DNA from: Phytopythium helicoides
Lineage: Eukaryota > Oomycota > Peronosporomycetes > Pythiales > Pythiaceae
Reading direction: 5' to 3'
NCBI GenBank assembly: GCA_024867545.1
Contig: JANFNE010000008.1
Span: 952,501-1,016,500 of the forward strand
DNA length: 64,000 bases
A model generated the notes under the pieces. It saw only the letters and a list, made by a program, of their open reading frames with translations. It was not told the DNA's origin and made no database searches. Every line of letters begins with the position of its first letter. The stretch's first letter is position 1. Positions 1 to 10,761 of this stretch are shown here, piece by piece. A program made the position numbers and the translations under genes.

Positions 1-76
1 TATAGATGAGTCTGCAAAACACCAAATACACACATATACATGTGTTTGTGTCGAAAATGGCAAAAACAAAAACACC

Positions 77-145
77 CCTGTGGGGTTTGAACCAGTGACC
101 AACTGATCATCAAACAGAAGCATTACCGACTGAGCCAGTACAACG
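77..145 (-). repeat. tRNA-like unit 1 (tRNA-derived repeat)
   Basis: Read on the minus strand, this stretch has a box A-like TGGCTCAGTCGG (126-137) and a perfect-looking T-arm/box B GGTTCAAACC (84-93), spaced as in a tRNA. I cannot fold a paired acceptor stem, so it is better read as a tRNA-derived element or tRNA pseudogene than as a working tRNA. Three more units with the same orientation follow within 1.1 kb. Confidence 0.55.
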
Positions 146-454
146 CTATCCGCACACCCATTCACAAACACATGACAAACCTGTCATACACACCAATCAT
201 CACGAAACACCACTGTCATTCGCTTCTCATGCATTAAACACAAACACAATAGCCTATAGTTTATGCTGACACTGTTTTTGAATCGATACGCATGATGACA
301 ACACGTATAGAGACGCCCCCTTTAGTGTCGTGTTTGGGTCCCTTCTCTTTTGTGTTTGTGTCTTCGTAAAGCCTTCTCACGTTAAAGAACAAACAGCGAG
401 ACATGAATCCACATAAGCAATGACGTTTGGATTGTGTTTGATAAAAATGACAAC

Positions 455-518
455 AACTGGAATCGAACCCGTGACCTCTGGGTTCGAAACCCAATCACAT
501 ACCACTGCACCAAACGGC
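455..518 (-). repeat. tRNA-like unit 2 (tRNA-derived repeat)
   Basis: The minus strand shows a D-arm-like TGGTGCAGTGGTA, an anticodon-arm-like hairpin whose loop reads TTTCGAA (anticodon TCG if real), and box B GGTTCGATTCC. The acceptor stem ends do not pair convincingly. It is best read as a tRNA-derived repeat of the same family as its neighbours. Confidence 0.6.
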
Positions 519-710
519 ACACATCACATTACACAAAACATCACATACAAATACAACACAATGCAATCGAAACCGATCAACAAACAACAACCAATCGTTC
601 CCGGCGTGCTCCCATCTTGTATGTGTGCTTACACAACACCCACACGTCAACACACAAAAGCACGCATCCCTCCGAGTTGCCGTCTAAAAGAAAACGCAAC
701 ATGCAAAAAG

Positions 711-782
711 TGGCAACAGCGGGGTTTGAACCCGTGACCTCTCGATTGGAAAGTGAACACTAAACCACTACACCATTTGGCA
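711..782 (-). repeat. tRNA-like unit 3 (tRNA-Gly-like, tRNA-derived repeat)
   Basis: On the minus strand TGGTGTAGTGGTTTAG (box A region), TTTCCAA (anticodon-loop-like, TCC) and GGTTCAAACCCC (box B) are in tRNA order. A run of T follows at once (plus-strand GCAAAAAGTGGCA, 702-714), which would serve as a Pol III terminator. The resemblance is closest to tRNA-Gly(UCC). The 5' and 3' ends do not form a normal acceptor stem. Confidence 0.6.
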
Positions 783-1024
783 TATGAAATCAAACAAACA
801 AACACACACATATACAAACACATCAAACACATCAAACACAAACAACACACACCAACCAGTCGTTTTGGTATGCTCTCATCACGCGTGCATGCTCTCACTA
901 TACTTACACACAACCACACAAAAGGACAACTCTTTCCGCCTTATAGTTTAAAAGATATACCATTGCCATTTTATAAACACGCTGTTACAGGCAAACCGTT
1001 TATAATAGATTGAGCTTGCAAAAA

Positions 1025-1098
1025 GTGGCAGCGGTGGGGCTTGAACCACCGACCACTGGGTTGGAGTGCACGCACTTTACCACTAAGCCAAATGGCAT
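1025..1098 (-). repeat. tRNA-like unit 4 (tRNA-Gly-like, tRNA-derived repeat)
   Basis: The minus strand shows TGGCTTAGTGGTAAAG (box A region), CTCCAAC (anticodon-loop-like, TCC) and GGTTCAAGCCCC (box B), followed by the same T-run end as unit 3 (plus-strand GCAAAAAGTGGCA, 1017-1029). Units 3 and 4 also share flanking sequence, including a conserved CATGCTCTCA/GCACGCTCTCA stretch, so the repeat is longer than the tRNA part. Confidence 0.6.
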
Positions 1099-1229
1099 AT
1101 AACATATACCATGCAAAATCAAACATACTTGGACAACACACACACAAAACCAACGAGTGGTTCTCAGCCACCGTGCGTTCCTGCACGCTCTCATCGTTTG
1201 TGCATGTTCATATGACATCCATATACTAG

Positions 1230-3955
1230 AATCAAAACAGTGGGGTCATATTTGGATGCATTAACACGGTCAAAATACGACACCCCAAAATCAAAAGGAG
1301 CACCACCCACACCTCAAAACCCACGTTTCCCTTCATTCCGAAGCCTGTATTGATCGTGCACCCGTATAAATTGGCCTGCACACAGTTCGTATGACCCCTT
1401 GAGCACACCCAAAGCGAGAGAGCTCGGGGTGTTCATCTTCAATGATCAAAATTGGTGGCAAGGGTGAAGGTGACAAGTGTCACATTCACATTTCATTTAC
1501 TGTAGCCCACCAGTTAAAAGTTTCACCTGGTGACAGAATCGTTTCTAGACGTCCGTAACACGCTCTTTCCAACGAGCTATGGCGCGAGGGTGCACGATAA
1601 GTGGAAGTGGGTCAAAAGTCGAAAAAACCGCGAAAACAGGTCAAACATGGTACATTTTTTGACACATATCGGGTTCTACAAGTCTCCAGTTGCAAGACTC
1701 GCCGTGTGACGATAGCCATCGTTTTAGCCCGTGTCACGGCCGTTACAACGAGCTAAGATCCGAGGTCGTAGCTTCTCTGGGGGCTCCGCAATCGTTTCAA
1801 ACGTGAGTGCGAACACAAAAGTCGTTCGGGGTTTCCGACTCGCTCCGCATGTTTGGGCCCCTAAAAACTCGACTTAATGAGCACCCCCAGCGGTGTCGAG
1901 TGACCGGAGGGGGTTTTCGACTACGCCCGACACGGTGGTGAAGTCAGCTCAGATCGGCCATCTAGGGTTTAGGCTCCAAGAGGCCATTCTGGCATGGCGA
2001 CTCAATGTTGGTTGCACTTTCAACTACTCGACAATGTTCACCGCGAACACCCGAAAGTAGAAGGAGCGATCCTAGACCCTGGGACATTGGCTCTATAAGG
2101 GTTGTTCAACGCGCTGAGTCCGAATTTCGCGGTTTCGAGAGCTGAAAATGAGTGGTTCACAGCGATCGGGCCAATTTTATGAAAATTTTGATGGTTTTCT
2201 CGATCTGTAGGCTCCCCATTTGGTGTGAGTTCGCCGGACCTTGGCTAAAAAGTTGCGCCTAAATGCGTAGATATCAATCCATCTATGTCCGAGGTCCAAC
2301 GGATCAATGGTTGCGGAGAAACAGCGTTTGAAAGCGGCATCTCCGACTCCATTTTCACTCTAATACACAATATACAGAGCGAAACTCATGTTGGTGTGTC
2401 GAAAATTTAGATATTTAACGCTATGTACCCAGCCCTTGTGAAAATTATACTATTTCGAAAATTTTGGTGAAAATATGTCGAAAAAAGTGGTTTTGAGGCC
2501 TGTTTTCGCGGTTTAATTGACGCGTCAAAAACGACCGCCTGGCCTGGCTGATGACATGGCAAGATACACCGTGACGAGAGGGTTGCAACGAGCTCATGGG
2601 AGCTTGCGTCCGACCACTGGAAGTGGGTCAACCAACTGCGTAAAAACATTGTACACTAGCGTCGCCCAACCTGTTTTGCACAAGCTCTCGCTTGGTGATG
2701 TGTTGGGCCATGGCAAAGACTTGTATTTGCCGTTTGAACCGCGAAAAACCGATCAAAATTGGCGCCGTAACGGACGATTTCCTGCGGGGCCTCCTAGCCA
2801 CTCATTGGGGGGAATTTCCCCCTTGGGCCAGTGTGCGCCACACAAATATGTAAGATACACACGGTAAACCGGTATTTGAAAAAATATCACCGGTTGGGGT
2901 TCATTGGGGTCGGAAATACTAGGGTTGCCATGGTAAAGTGCGTAATGTTCGAAAAAAATCACAAGTCGCGAGAATTACAAGGGGGAACCCCCTGGGAAGG
3001 GGATGGGAGGCGGCGGTTACTCTATAAATAGAATTTGGTGTTGTTCGCGTGTGTTGTTCCGATAAAATTACGCGTTTGGGTGATTGCGTTGATGGTATTA
3101 ATCGTCCTTGATGCGGGGTGCGTTGTTGTTGGTTTTTGGACCCTCTGACGCTCTGGTGACCATGTGAGTGGAGTCTTCGTGAGGGTGTGAAAGTGTGTGA
3201 GGCCTCGAAAGAGGTGTTTGTACATATTACGTTTTTGCGTTTGAACGTTAGCTTTTTGATAAGTGTTCTGGCGATTTATGGTATTTCGACTGGGGTTCGT
3301 GGAGTAGTTCGGCTGCTGCGGTATCCTGGCGGGGGACAGATAGTAGTGCGTGGCGTTATTGCTTGTCGAGATTCGTGAGCAGCCGCGTGCGTCAAGTTGA
3401 TTGAGATTGTATTCGTATGCTTTGCATAAGATTACAGTTCCTTTTTGATATGTTTTGTGTTGCGCTGTGCTGCTGTGCTTTGTTGCGTTTCGTGACGTGA
3501 GCGCGCAGTGTCATCAACACTGTTTCGCGTCGGTTTGTGGACGCTTCTGTGTGCGATTTTGTGTGTTTGTCTGCGTCTGGCGTTTGCTGGTGTGCGGTAC
3601 GGATGCGCGTCGTGTGCGGGGGTAGTCGAGCATACTGTTCGCGGGGAGAACTTATTCAGTTTTGTAGAATGAAATTGGATAATGTGGCGCGGGTTGCGCG
3701 TGCTCGGTGAGATATCTGGGTGCGTGTGTCTGTGCTGTGATGGTCGTTGCGCGGTGTTTTTGCTGCGTGCGTCCTGATCTCGATTGTGTAGTATCTTTCG
3801 TTTCGGAAGTGATCGTTGCGCGATCGGCAGGTGAATGTATGCTTGTTCGGTGGATGCGGTCGTGATTTCGTGTTGCGGCTGCGTTTGTCGTTGGCGTGTG
3901 TTCGCTCTAACTGTTGGTTTGAGCAGTGCATCCATCTTTTGTGTGCGAAGATATT
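1230..3955. other. Non-coding spacer, probably rDNA intergenic/external transcribed spacer
   Basis: No convincing protein gene is present. The part next to the 18S start (about 3030-3955) is T/G-rich with long runs of TGTG and CGTG and is most simply the 5' external transcribed spacer. A TATA-like TCTATAAATAG lies at about 3020. Further upstream, a short motif recurs: CAACGAGCT at about 1571, 1746 and 2586. In the first and last cases GTGGAAGTGGGTCAA follows about 30 bases later, so the block may be an old internal duplication. Short ORFs here have no recognisable domain. Confidence 0.5.
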
Positions 3956-4569
3956 AACCTGGTTGATCCTGCCAGTAGTCATACGCTTGTCTCAAAGATT
4001 AAGCCATGCATGTCTAAGTATAAGCACTTTTATACTGTGAAACTGCGAATGGCTCATTATATCAGTTATAGTCTACTCGATAGTACCTTACTACTTGGAT
4101 ACCCGTAGTAATTCTAGAGCTAATACATGCATGAATACCCAACTGCTTGTCGGGCGGGTAGCATTTATTAGATTGAAACCAATGCAGTCTTCGGGCTGGT
4201 ATTGTGTTGAGTCATAATAACTGTGCGGATCGCGCTTTTGCGCGATAAATCGATTGAGTTTCTGCCCTATCAGCTTTGGATGGTAGGATATGGGCCTACC
4301 ATGGCATTAACGGGTAACGGGGAATTAGGGTTTGATTCCGGAGAGGGAGCCTTAGAAACGGCTACCACATCCAAGGAAGGCAGCAGGCGCGTAAATTACC
4401 CAATCCTGACACAGGGAGGTAGTGACAATAAATAACAATGCTCTGGCTCTTCGAGTCGGGCAATTGGAATGAGAACAATTTAAATCCCTTAACGAGGATC
4501 AATTGGAGGGCAAGTCTGGTGCCAGCAGCCGCGGTAATTCCAGCTCCAATAGCGTATATTAAAGTTGTT
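3956..4569 (+). rRNA. 18S (SSU) rRNA, 5' part only, truncated
   Basis: It starts with the universal eukaryotic AACCTGGTTGATCCTGCCAG and runs through conserved SSU landmarks: the CCATGCATGTCTAAGT region, the AGCTAATACATGC segment and the 530-loop GTGCCAGCAGCCGCGGTAA. Match to SSU stops abruptly after TATATTAAAGTTGTT, where a complete gene would continue GCAGTTAAAAAGC. Only about one third of the expected 1.8 kb is present. The next base begins an unrelated protein-coding sequence, so this copy cannot give a functional rRNA as assembled. Confidence 0.95.
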
Positions 4570-5276
4570 AGGACGGCGTGCTCAAGCACCAGGCAACGTA
4601 TGAGATCATGCTGCCAGAGTCGGTCGGCCGCGCCGACAACAAGATGGTGCTTGGCAAGCACTCGGGCCGACACGCGTACAGCAAGCGTCTGGAGCAACTT
4701 GGGTACACGGACCTGACGCCGCAGCAGCTCGACTACTATGTCGAGAAGTTCAAGGTGCTGGCCGACGAGAAGAAGACGGTCACGGACGCCGACATGGAGG
4801 CAATCGTCTCGGACGAGCTGTTCAAGCCGGAGACGATCTGGACGCTCCAGTCGGTGCACGTGACAGCGGGAGACCTGGTCAAGCCGACGGCGACCGTGAC
4901 GCTGGCGCACAAGGACGGTCATGAGGTGAGCGAGGCAGCCATGGGCACAGGACCGGTCGACGCAATCTGCGTGGCCATCGCGCGCGCCACCAATACTGCC
5001 AATATTCGCTTGAACGAGTACTCGGTCGGCAGCATCACGGACGGCACGAACGCGTTGGGCGAGGTGACGGTACGTGTAGAGGAAGACAAAGGAGAAGTAG
5101 ACGCCACGGCGGATGGCGAGCTGGTGAATCCCCAGACTGGTGTGACGCGCAATCGCCAGTACGTCGGCCACGGTGCCAACACAGACATCCTGGTGGCCTC
5201 CGCCACGGCCTACGTGAACGCCCTCAACAGCTTCATGGCTGCCAAGGACGTCAAGATCGCGAGGGTGCAGGCCTAG
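4570..5276 (+). pseudogene. leuA: 2-isopropylmalate synthase, 3' part only (truncated at the 18S junction)
   Basis: 2-isopropylmalate synthase joins acetyl-CoA and 2-ketoisovalerate, the first committed step of leucine biosynthesis. The reading frame opens at D-G-V-L-K (4572), which matches the H-Q-D-G-V-L-K region of the family, then gives Y-E-I-M, V-L-G-K-H-S-G-R-H and the full C-terminal regulatory (LeuA dimer) domain ending with G-H-G-A-N-T-D-I-L-V-A-S-A. The stop is TAG at 5274-5276. The whole TIM-barrel catalytic half is missing, and the codon just before the first leuA codon reads TAG, so no fusion with upstream sequence is possible in this frame. GC-rich codon use is typical of a housekeeping oomycete gene. 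The fragment is either a true genomic rearrangement or an assembly chimera. Confidence 0.9.
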
Positions 5277-5542
5277 ACGCCGAGTCCTGCGGCCATGGCA
5301 AGCTTCCCGGACGTGCTTGAGTCTCAGATTTTCCTGTGTAGCCATGTCTAGCTACTCCAATTCACCTGATGAACAAGTAAAACTGCAAGTTGTCTCACCT
5401 TTCGAGCTTCACCACGTCCTTGTCATAGCGCACTCGTAGCGTTTCATACCTCAATCCTTCTCACTGCAACATCAGCATGCACAAGGAAGGGTGAGCCGGT
5501 CCATGTATCATTCGCCAACGAAACGAGCCATGGAAAGAGCCA

Positions 5543-8500
5543 ATGGGTACAAAAAGCATCTCCCTCCCTCTGCCCGACGATGTGAGGCTGTCATTGCTGG
5601 GTTGGGGTCATAGCCGACAAGAGCCGATAGCTATGACCGGCACACGCGAAGGAGAAAGTAAGCTGCATGGCGAGGGGGGTCAACCGTCCGCGGAAACGAG
5701 GGGAGGGAATGGACTGCTCGGTGAAGAAAGCTCGTCAATGATGCAGGAGTTTGAGTTCTTTGAGGCTGCCGAGGCAGGAAGGCTAGAAGAAGTTGGCAGA
5801 CTGATCAGCAACGGAGTGGATGTCAACGCAAGAGGGGAATACGGCGGAATAACCGCGCTGGTAGAAGCAGCTTACAATGATCAAATTGACGTCGTCCGGT
5901 TCCTCGTTGGTAACGGCGCGAATGTCAACCCTTTCGATGGTACCGGGTTGGTGCAAGAACTCGCGAGAAGAATGAATGATGTACGCCTGGTGATGGTTTG
6001 CTACCTGCTCGACCATGGAGCCGACAAGTATCGACATGGATGGACAGATTTGATGTGGGCTGCTGCTCTTGGAAATCTTGGCGAAGTCCAAGCCCTGGTC
6101 GCACGTGGTGTGGATGTCGATGCTGTTGGGGGGGGGGGGGACGGAACAGCTTTAATGCGCAGTGCATCGAGTGGACATCTCGACATTGTTCGCTTCCTCA
6201 TTGACAATGGCGCAGATGTAAATGAGAATGATGATTGGGGCAGAACAGCTTTGCATGAGGCGGCCATGCGAGGCCATCTAGACATAGTTCGCCTTCTCAT
6301 TGACCACGGAGCGGATATTCATTCAAGTACAAGAAGCGACGAAACTCCATTGTTTTCTGCAACTAGAAACGGACATCTAGAAGTTGTTCGCCATCTTGTT
6401 TTCAATGGTGCGGACATCAACGCGATCGATAGCAGAGGTAGCACTGTTCTCATGGATGCAGCTCTATTTGGAAACTTAGAAATAGTCCGGTTTTTCTTGT
6501 CGACAACGGCGTCAAAGTGAACGTTAGCTGCTCTTACGGAGAGACTGCGTTGAGTGAGGCGATGCGCCACGTCAGCGTGGTCCGATATCTTCTCGATCAT
6601 GGAGCTGAACGGCCCACGGAATGGTGGCCAGAGGGGTACACGAAATTGATGGACGCTGCTGTACTTGGGGATTTGGATGCAGTCCAAGACCTCATTGATA
6701 ATGGTGCAGATGTGAACGAGACGGCACTTGATGGAACTTCGCCCTTGATAGTTGCATCCAGAAACAAGCAATGGGATATCGTTCGGTGCCTTGTCAAGCG
6801 CGGTGCTAACGTCAACGCGAAGAACAATAAAGGGGAGACCGCATTGCTGCATTCCAGTGACGTGGAAATCATGCAGCTTCTCCTTGATCATGGTGCAGAT
6901 GCAAATGCTTCTCACTCTGACAATCGTTCAATTTTAATGGACTGGGCTTACGCTGGAGATCTGGATATGGTGCAATTGCTTGTGGACCACGGCGCAAATG
7001 TGAATGCAGTCGATGATGAGGGATGGACTCCACTGATGTTCGCTGCTCATAACGACAATTTTAGAGTTGTACAATGCCTCATCGACAGTGGAGCTAACGT
7101 GGACATACCGCCAAACATCAACAACTTAACTGCTGTATCAATTGCTGCTACTCATGGAAGTCTCAATACCTTGTGCTGTCTTGTCGAAGCAAAGGCCAAT
7201 ATCAATTCGAGAGATCTTGCGACTGCAGCGTGGAACGGCCATCTTCACATCGTTCGCTTTCTACTTGGGCGTGGTATGGACATCAATTCAAAAGACGATG
7301 ATGGTGAGACTGCTTTGATGGCTGCTGCTAGAGACGGGGAAATGGAAGTTGTACGGCATCTAATTGGTCAAGGTGCCGACATTAATCTGACAAATCAAGT
7401 AGGATCGTCTGCACTGATGCGAGCTGCAAACTCGGGAAAGTTTGAAACCGTTCCCTATCAAATTGCACATGGAGCAGATGTCAGTGCAGTGGACAATAAA
7501 GGGTGGACTGCACTAATGTGGGCGGCGTCTTGCGGGCAAATCGAGGCTGTGGAGTGCCTCATTGAGGCAGGATGCGACCCTAATATTCTCTCACTTGATG
7601 GATCGACAGCGCTGTCACTCGCATCCAAGAACAGCCATAACGATGTGAAGTACTTGCTCATGCAGCATGTCGTGGCATCATTTGATGGAAAGCCGAAATC
7701 AAATGCTTCCCCAACATCGAGAATCTCATGTTTTTCTGATGGCTCGCCAGAGTGGCTCATTTCTCCACTTGATATCGAGATCGTGCAAGTATCTACCAGT
7801 GCTGGCACCGGAGGCGAGTTTCTTGCCAAGTGGCTTGATGCCGATGTCGTGTTGAAACTCTTTGTTCCCGACGCCTATGACAGCTCGTTCAACAATGAGG
7901 TGAAGATGTGGCACCAGTTTAGGCACCCAAATGTGATCAAACTATATGGAGCATGCAATATTGGTCACCACTTCTTTGTTTGCGAGTACGCGAGCCATGG
8001 ATCGGCAGTAGATCTGCTTGCACTTTGTGCGCCAGGAGAAAAAACTCCGTGGAAGTATTTGCACCATGCCGCCCTTGGGTTGGTGTACTTACATGAGCGA
8101 GGTATTGTTCACGGCAATCTTCGCGGAGACAACATCTTGATCGGAAGCGATGGTTTGGCTAAACTTACCAATTTGAAGTCAAATAGCTCGTTGCGCGAGG
8201 TGAACAAAGATTTTTTCTCGTATCCATTTGATGAGTCAACACGATGGGTGTCCCCTGAGGAGCTCGAGGGGAAACCAGCATCATTTGCGTCCGATGTGTA
8301 TTCGCTCGGGTTGTGTACCGTGCAATTGGTGACAGGGAAGCTACCGTGGAATAGAGATCGCTGCGCAACTAGTAACATTGCAGGGATAAAGCGAAGGTGG
8401 TTTCCAGAGTTTTCGTCTTCACAAGAAAAGGCGCCAGCTATTCTACGCAGCACTCTTCGCGGATTGATGAAGCAAATATGCTGCAATAATCCGCAACTGC

Positions 8501-10572
8501 GTGTATCTGCGTCAGCATGTGCTCGCATATTTGAGCGTCTAGCAGAAGATGAAGCAACACTTTTGCGCAATACAGAGCCAGAGCCGGAGGTAAGCACCAA
8601 TATCCGCGATTTCGAAAATGGCGAATTACCTGTAGCCTGGGCAAAGCTTCAAGAGCAAGTTGAAAACAATTCCGGCGAAATCAGCAGTGATTTCGATCAA
8701 TATCGCATCATTCTCGATGACCTAGAAGCGATCTATACTCTTCTTGAGGACTCATCTCACTCGGTTGATGTGTTCGATCAAGTGCTCGAGCTCATTCTGG
8801 ATATTTCGAGTGCTTTGAGCACTACAACAAAAAGCAATATTGCGCTGCAGCTGTCGTCAACTCGAGCCACGATGAATATTGCGTCTACCTTCCAGCGTCG
8901 AGTTGATGCGATGAAAAGATTGCTAGGTCTTCAAGCTAATGAAAACGACAGTGAGGAGGGCTTTTCAACTGACGCAGACGATAAAACGAACGTGTTGGAT
9001 GAGAAGCAAAACACAGATATTCAAGACGAGAAGGCAAAACAGCTCCAGATTTTCATCTCCGAGATTTCCAACACATTGGCGGTACTAGAAAAGCTCGAGA
9101 CGACTGAGGAACGCACTGCCTTCCTTGTTTGTCTCCAAGCTGAGATCTCCAACCACACCAACAACTACACTCCTGGACAGCTCCAAATCATGCAACAAGC
9201 ATGCGATGAGATAAAGAGCAAGACAGATGCAAATGACGATTCTCTGCTGACAGCACCCGTGTGGTTCATCCCCTGGTACGAACTGATCGTGAACCAATGG
9301 AACCGCGTAGGCAACGGCGGGTTTGGAAGTGTGTACCGAGCCAAGTGGCTGGACTCGGAGGTTGTGGTGAAGCAGGTCGACTACCTGGGTAGTGACGATA
9401 ACCCGATAAAGCGTGACGAAGCCCGCAAGATGTTCATGAGCGAGGTCAACATTTGGTTTCATTTGAGTCACCCACACGTGGTTCGCTTGTTTGGAGCTTG
9501 TCACATTGGCGTGCCTTTCTTTGTGTGCGAATTCGCTCCAAACGGAGCACTCGATGACTATCTGGCTGTACACCGTGACGAGATCTGGCACAAGCTTCGT
9601 GAGGCAGCGCTGGGTTTACTATATTTGCACGAGCATGGAATCATCCACTGTGATCTCAAGTGCAACAATGTCGTCATTGGAAGTGACGGCAAAGCCAAGG
9701 TGACGGACTTTGGGTTGAGCTCGGCTGTCGATACTGTAGAGGACGATGATTCTGGAGCTCACGTATCTGGTGCTTGGCACTGGGTGGCTCCGGAGGTGCT
9801 GATGGGCTCTTCGCCAACGCGTGATTCGGATGTTTATTCGTTTGGAATGTGTATCGTCGAGGCGATGCGAGTGGTCGAAGCAAGTCCATGCAATGACGGC
9901 TCTGCTCACAACGAGGAAGTTGCCACTTTTCCATGGGTGGTTCGCAACCACCCGCTTCCAAATGCAGCTGTGAAGGCTCATAAGAAGCGTGGCAAGCTGC
10001 CGAGTCGTCCGACGAGCTGCACAGATACGCAATGGGAGTTGATCGAGAAGATGTGCAGATTGGATCCAAGTGAACGACTTCCAATATGTGCTGTCGTTGA
10101 TGAGCTTGAAGTGTTTGCTCAAACTGCCGAGGAGAAAAGTGCTTTGGGTCCTTCGGCTGTTCAGCCAATGGCTTTGTTGGACGTTGGGGATGTGATATCG
10201 TCGATGCAATCGTTAATCGAGAGTAAGAAACCCACTACTTCAGGAACCAACAGCAGCGACATCTATGACTTACTCAAGTTACTGTGGAATCGTCTGGCTG
10301 ACCTTCAGCAGAGGTTGAAGGCTGATGACGTAGTGACAGAGCGTTTCGGATTGCTCGTCGCAGAAGCTCAAGTGAAGACTACGAATCTCTTGTCAAGTCC
10401 GCCAGCGACTCTGCTGCAGGTTACTGAGAGTGGACTAGAAAGCTACAGTCTGCATCGTCGACTAGACAAACTGATGGCTGCGATGCTTGTGAATATCCCA
10501 GACGAGGACAAGACTGGCAGAAGTCTTCACGAATGGAAAGTGGAAGTGTTTTCGACCATGAAGACGGAATGA
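5543..10572 (+). CDS. Ankyrin-pseudokinase-kinase protein, gene 1 (one frameshift)
   Basis: About 20 ankyrin repeats (to about 7670) precede two TKL-type kinase domains. The first keeps the ATP-site Lys (7855-7857) but has H-G-N-L-R-G-D-N instead of HRDLKxxN (from 8110) and T-N-L instead of DFG, so it should be catalytically dead. A helical linker follows, with a Q-L-S-S-T-R-A-T motif. The second kinase has G-N-G-G-F-G-S-V (9310), Lys (9370-9372), H-C-D-L-K-C-N-N (9646) and DFG (9706), so it should be active but is non-RD. The C-terminus is helical. The frame breaks at the T-run 6491-6495: one extra T would join two ankyrin halves smoothly. The second half (from 6517) opens only with GTG, so it is not a gene of its own. 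ATGs at 5633 and 5738 are alternative starts; 5738 matches where paralogues begin. A 13-G run lies at 6128-6140. Substrate and role are unknown; intracellular signalling is inferred. Confidence 0.85.
6128..6140 (+). repeat. 13-base poly-G tract inside coding sequence
   Basis: A run of 13 G encodes four Gly between two ankyrin repeats of gene 1. The linker there is about one residue longer than the usual ankyrin spacing in the paralogues. Such tracts slip easily during replication and sequencing, so the run may vary in length between isolates or may be a sequencing artefact. Confidence 0.95.
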
Positions 10573-10761
10573 GCACGACCACAAAGGAGATCTTCGTCGC
10601 TTTGGGACATCTCTTTAGCTGATCACAGCTCGTGTGATGGTACTTAGTTCTAGATTGAGAACAGGAATTTCAGCACCTCTGTGCAAATAAAACTGCATGG
10701 ATTCACGAAAACCCTTTTCATACTCTAGGCTCGTGCGTCCCAATCTCCTCTCACGCGTTGT

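Noticed and set aside
261..1229. Small ORFs in the tRNA-like repeat cluster
   Set aside because: They read through tRNA-derived sequence and repeat flanks and share only repeat-encoded residues.
3432..3935. Minus-strand ORF of 167 residues upstream of 18S
   Set aside because: It is Thr/Arg/His-rich low complexity from TG/CG-rich spacer DNA, next to the rRNA start, with no domain.
4362..5345. Minus-strand ORF of 327 residues across the 18S/leuA junction
   Set aside because: It runs antisense through rRNA and the leuA fragment, so it cannot be a real gene product of either.
6517..10572. Second half of gene 1 as an independent gene
   Set aside because: It opens only with GTG, in the middle of an ankyrin repeat that is completed by the upstream frame; a single-base frameshift explains it better.
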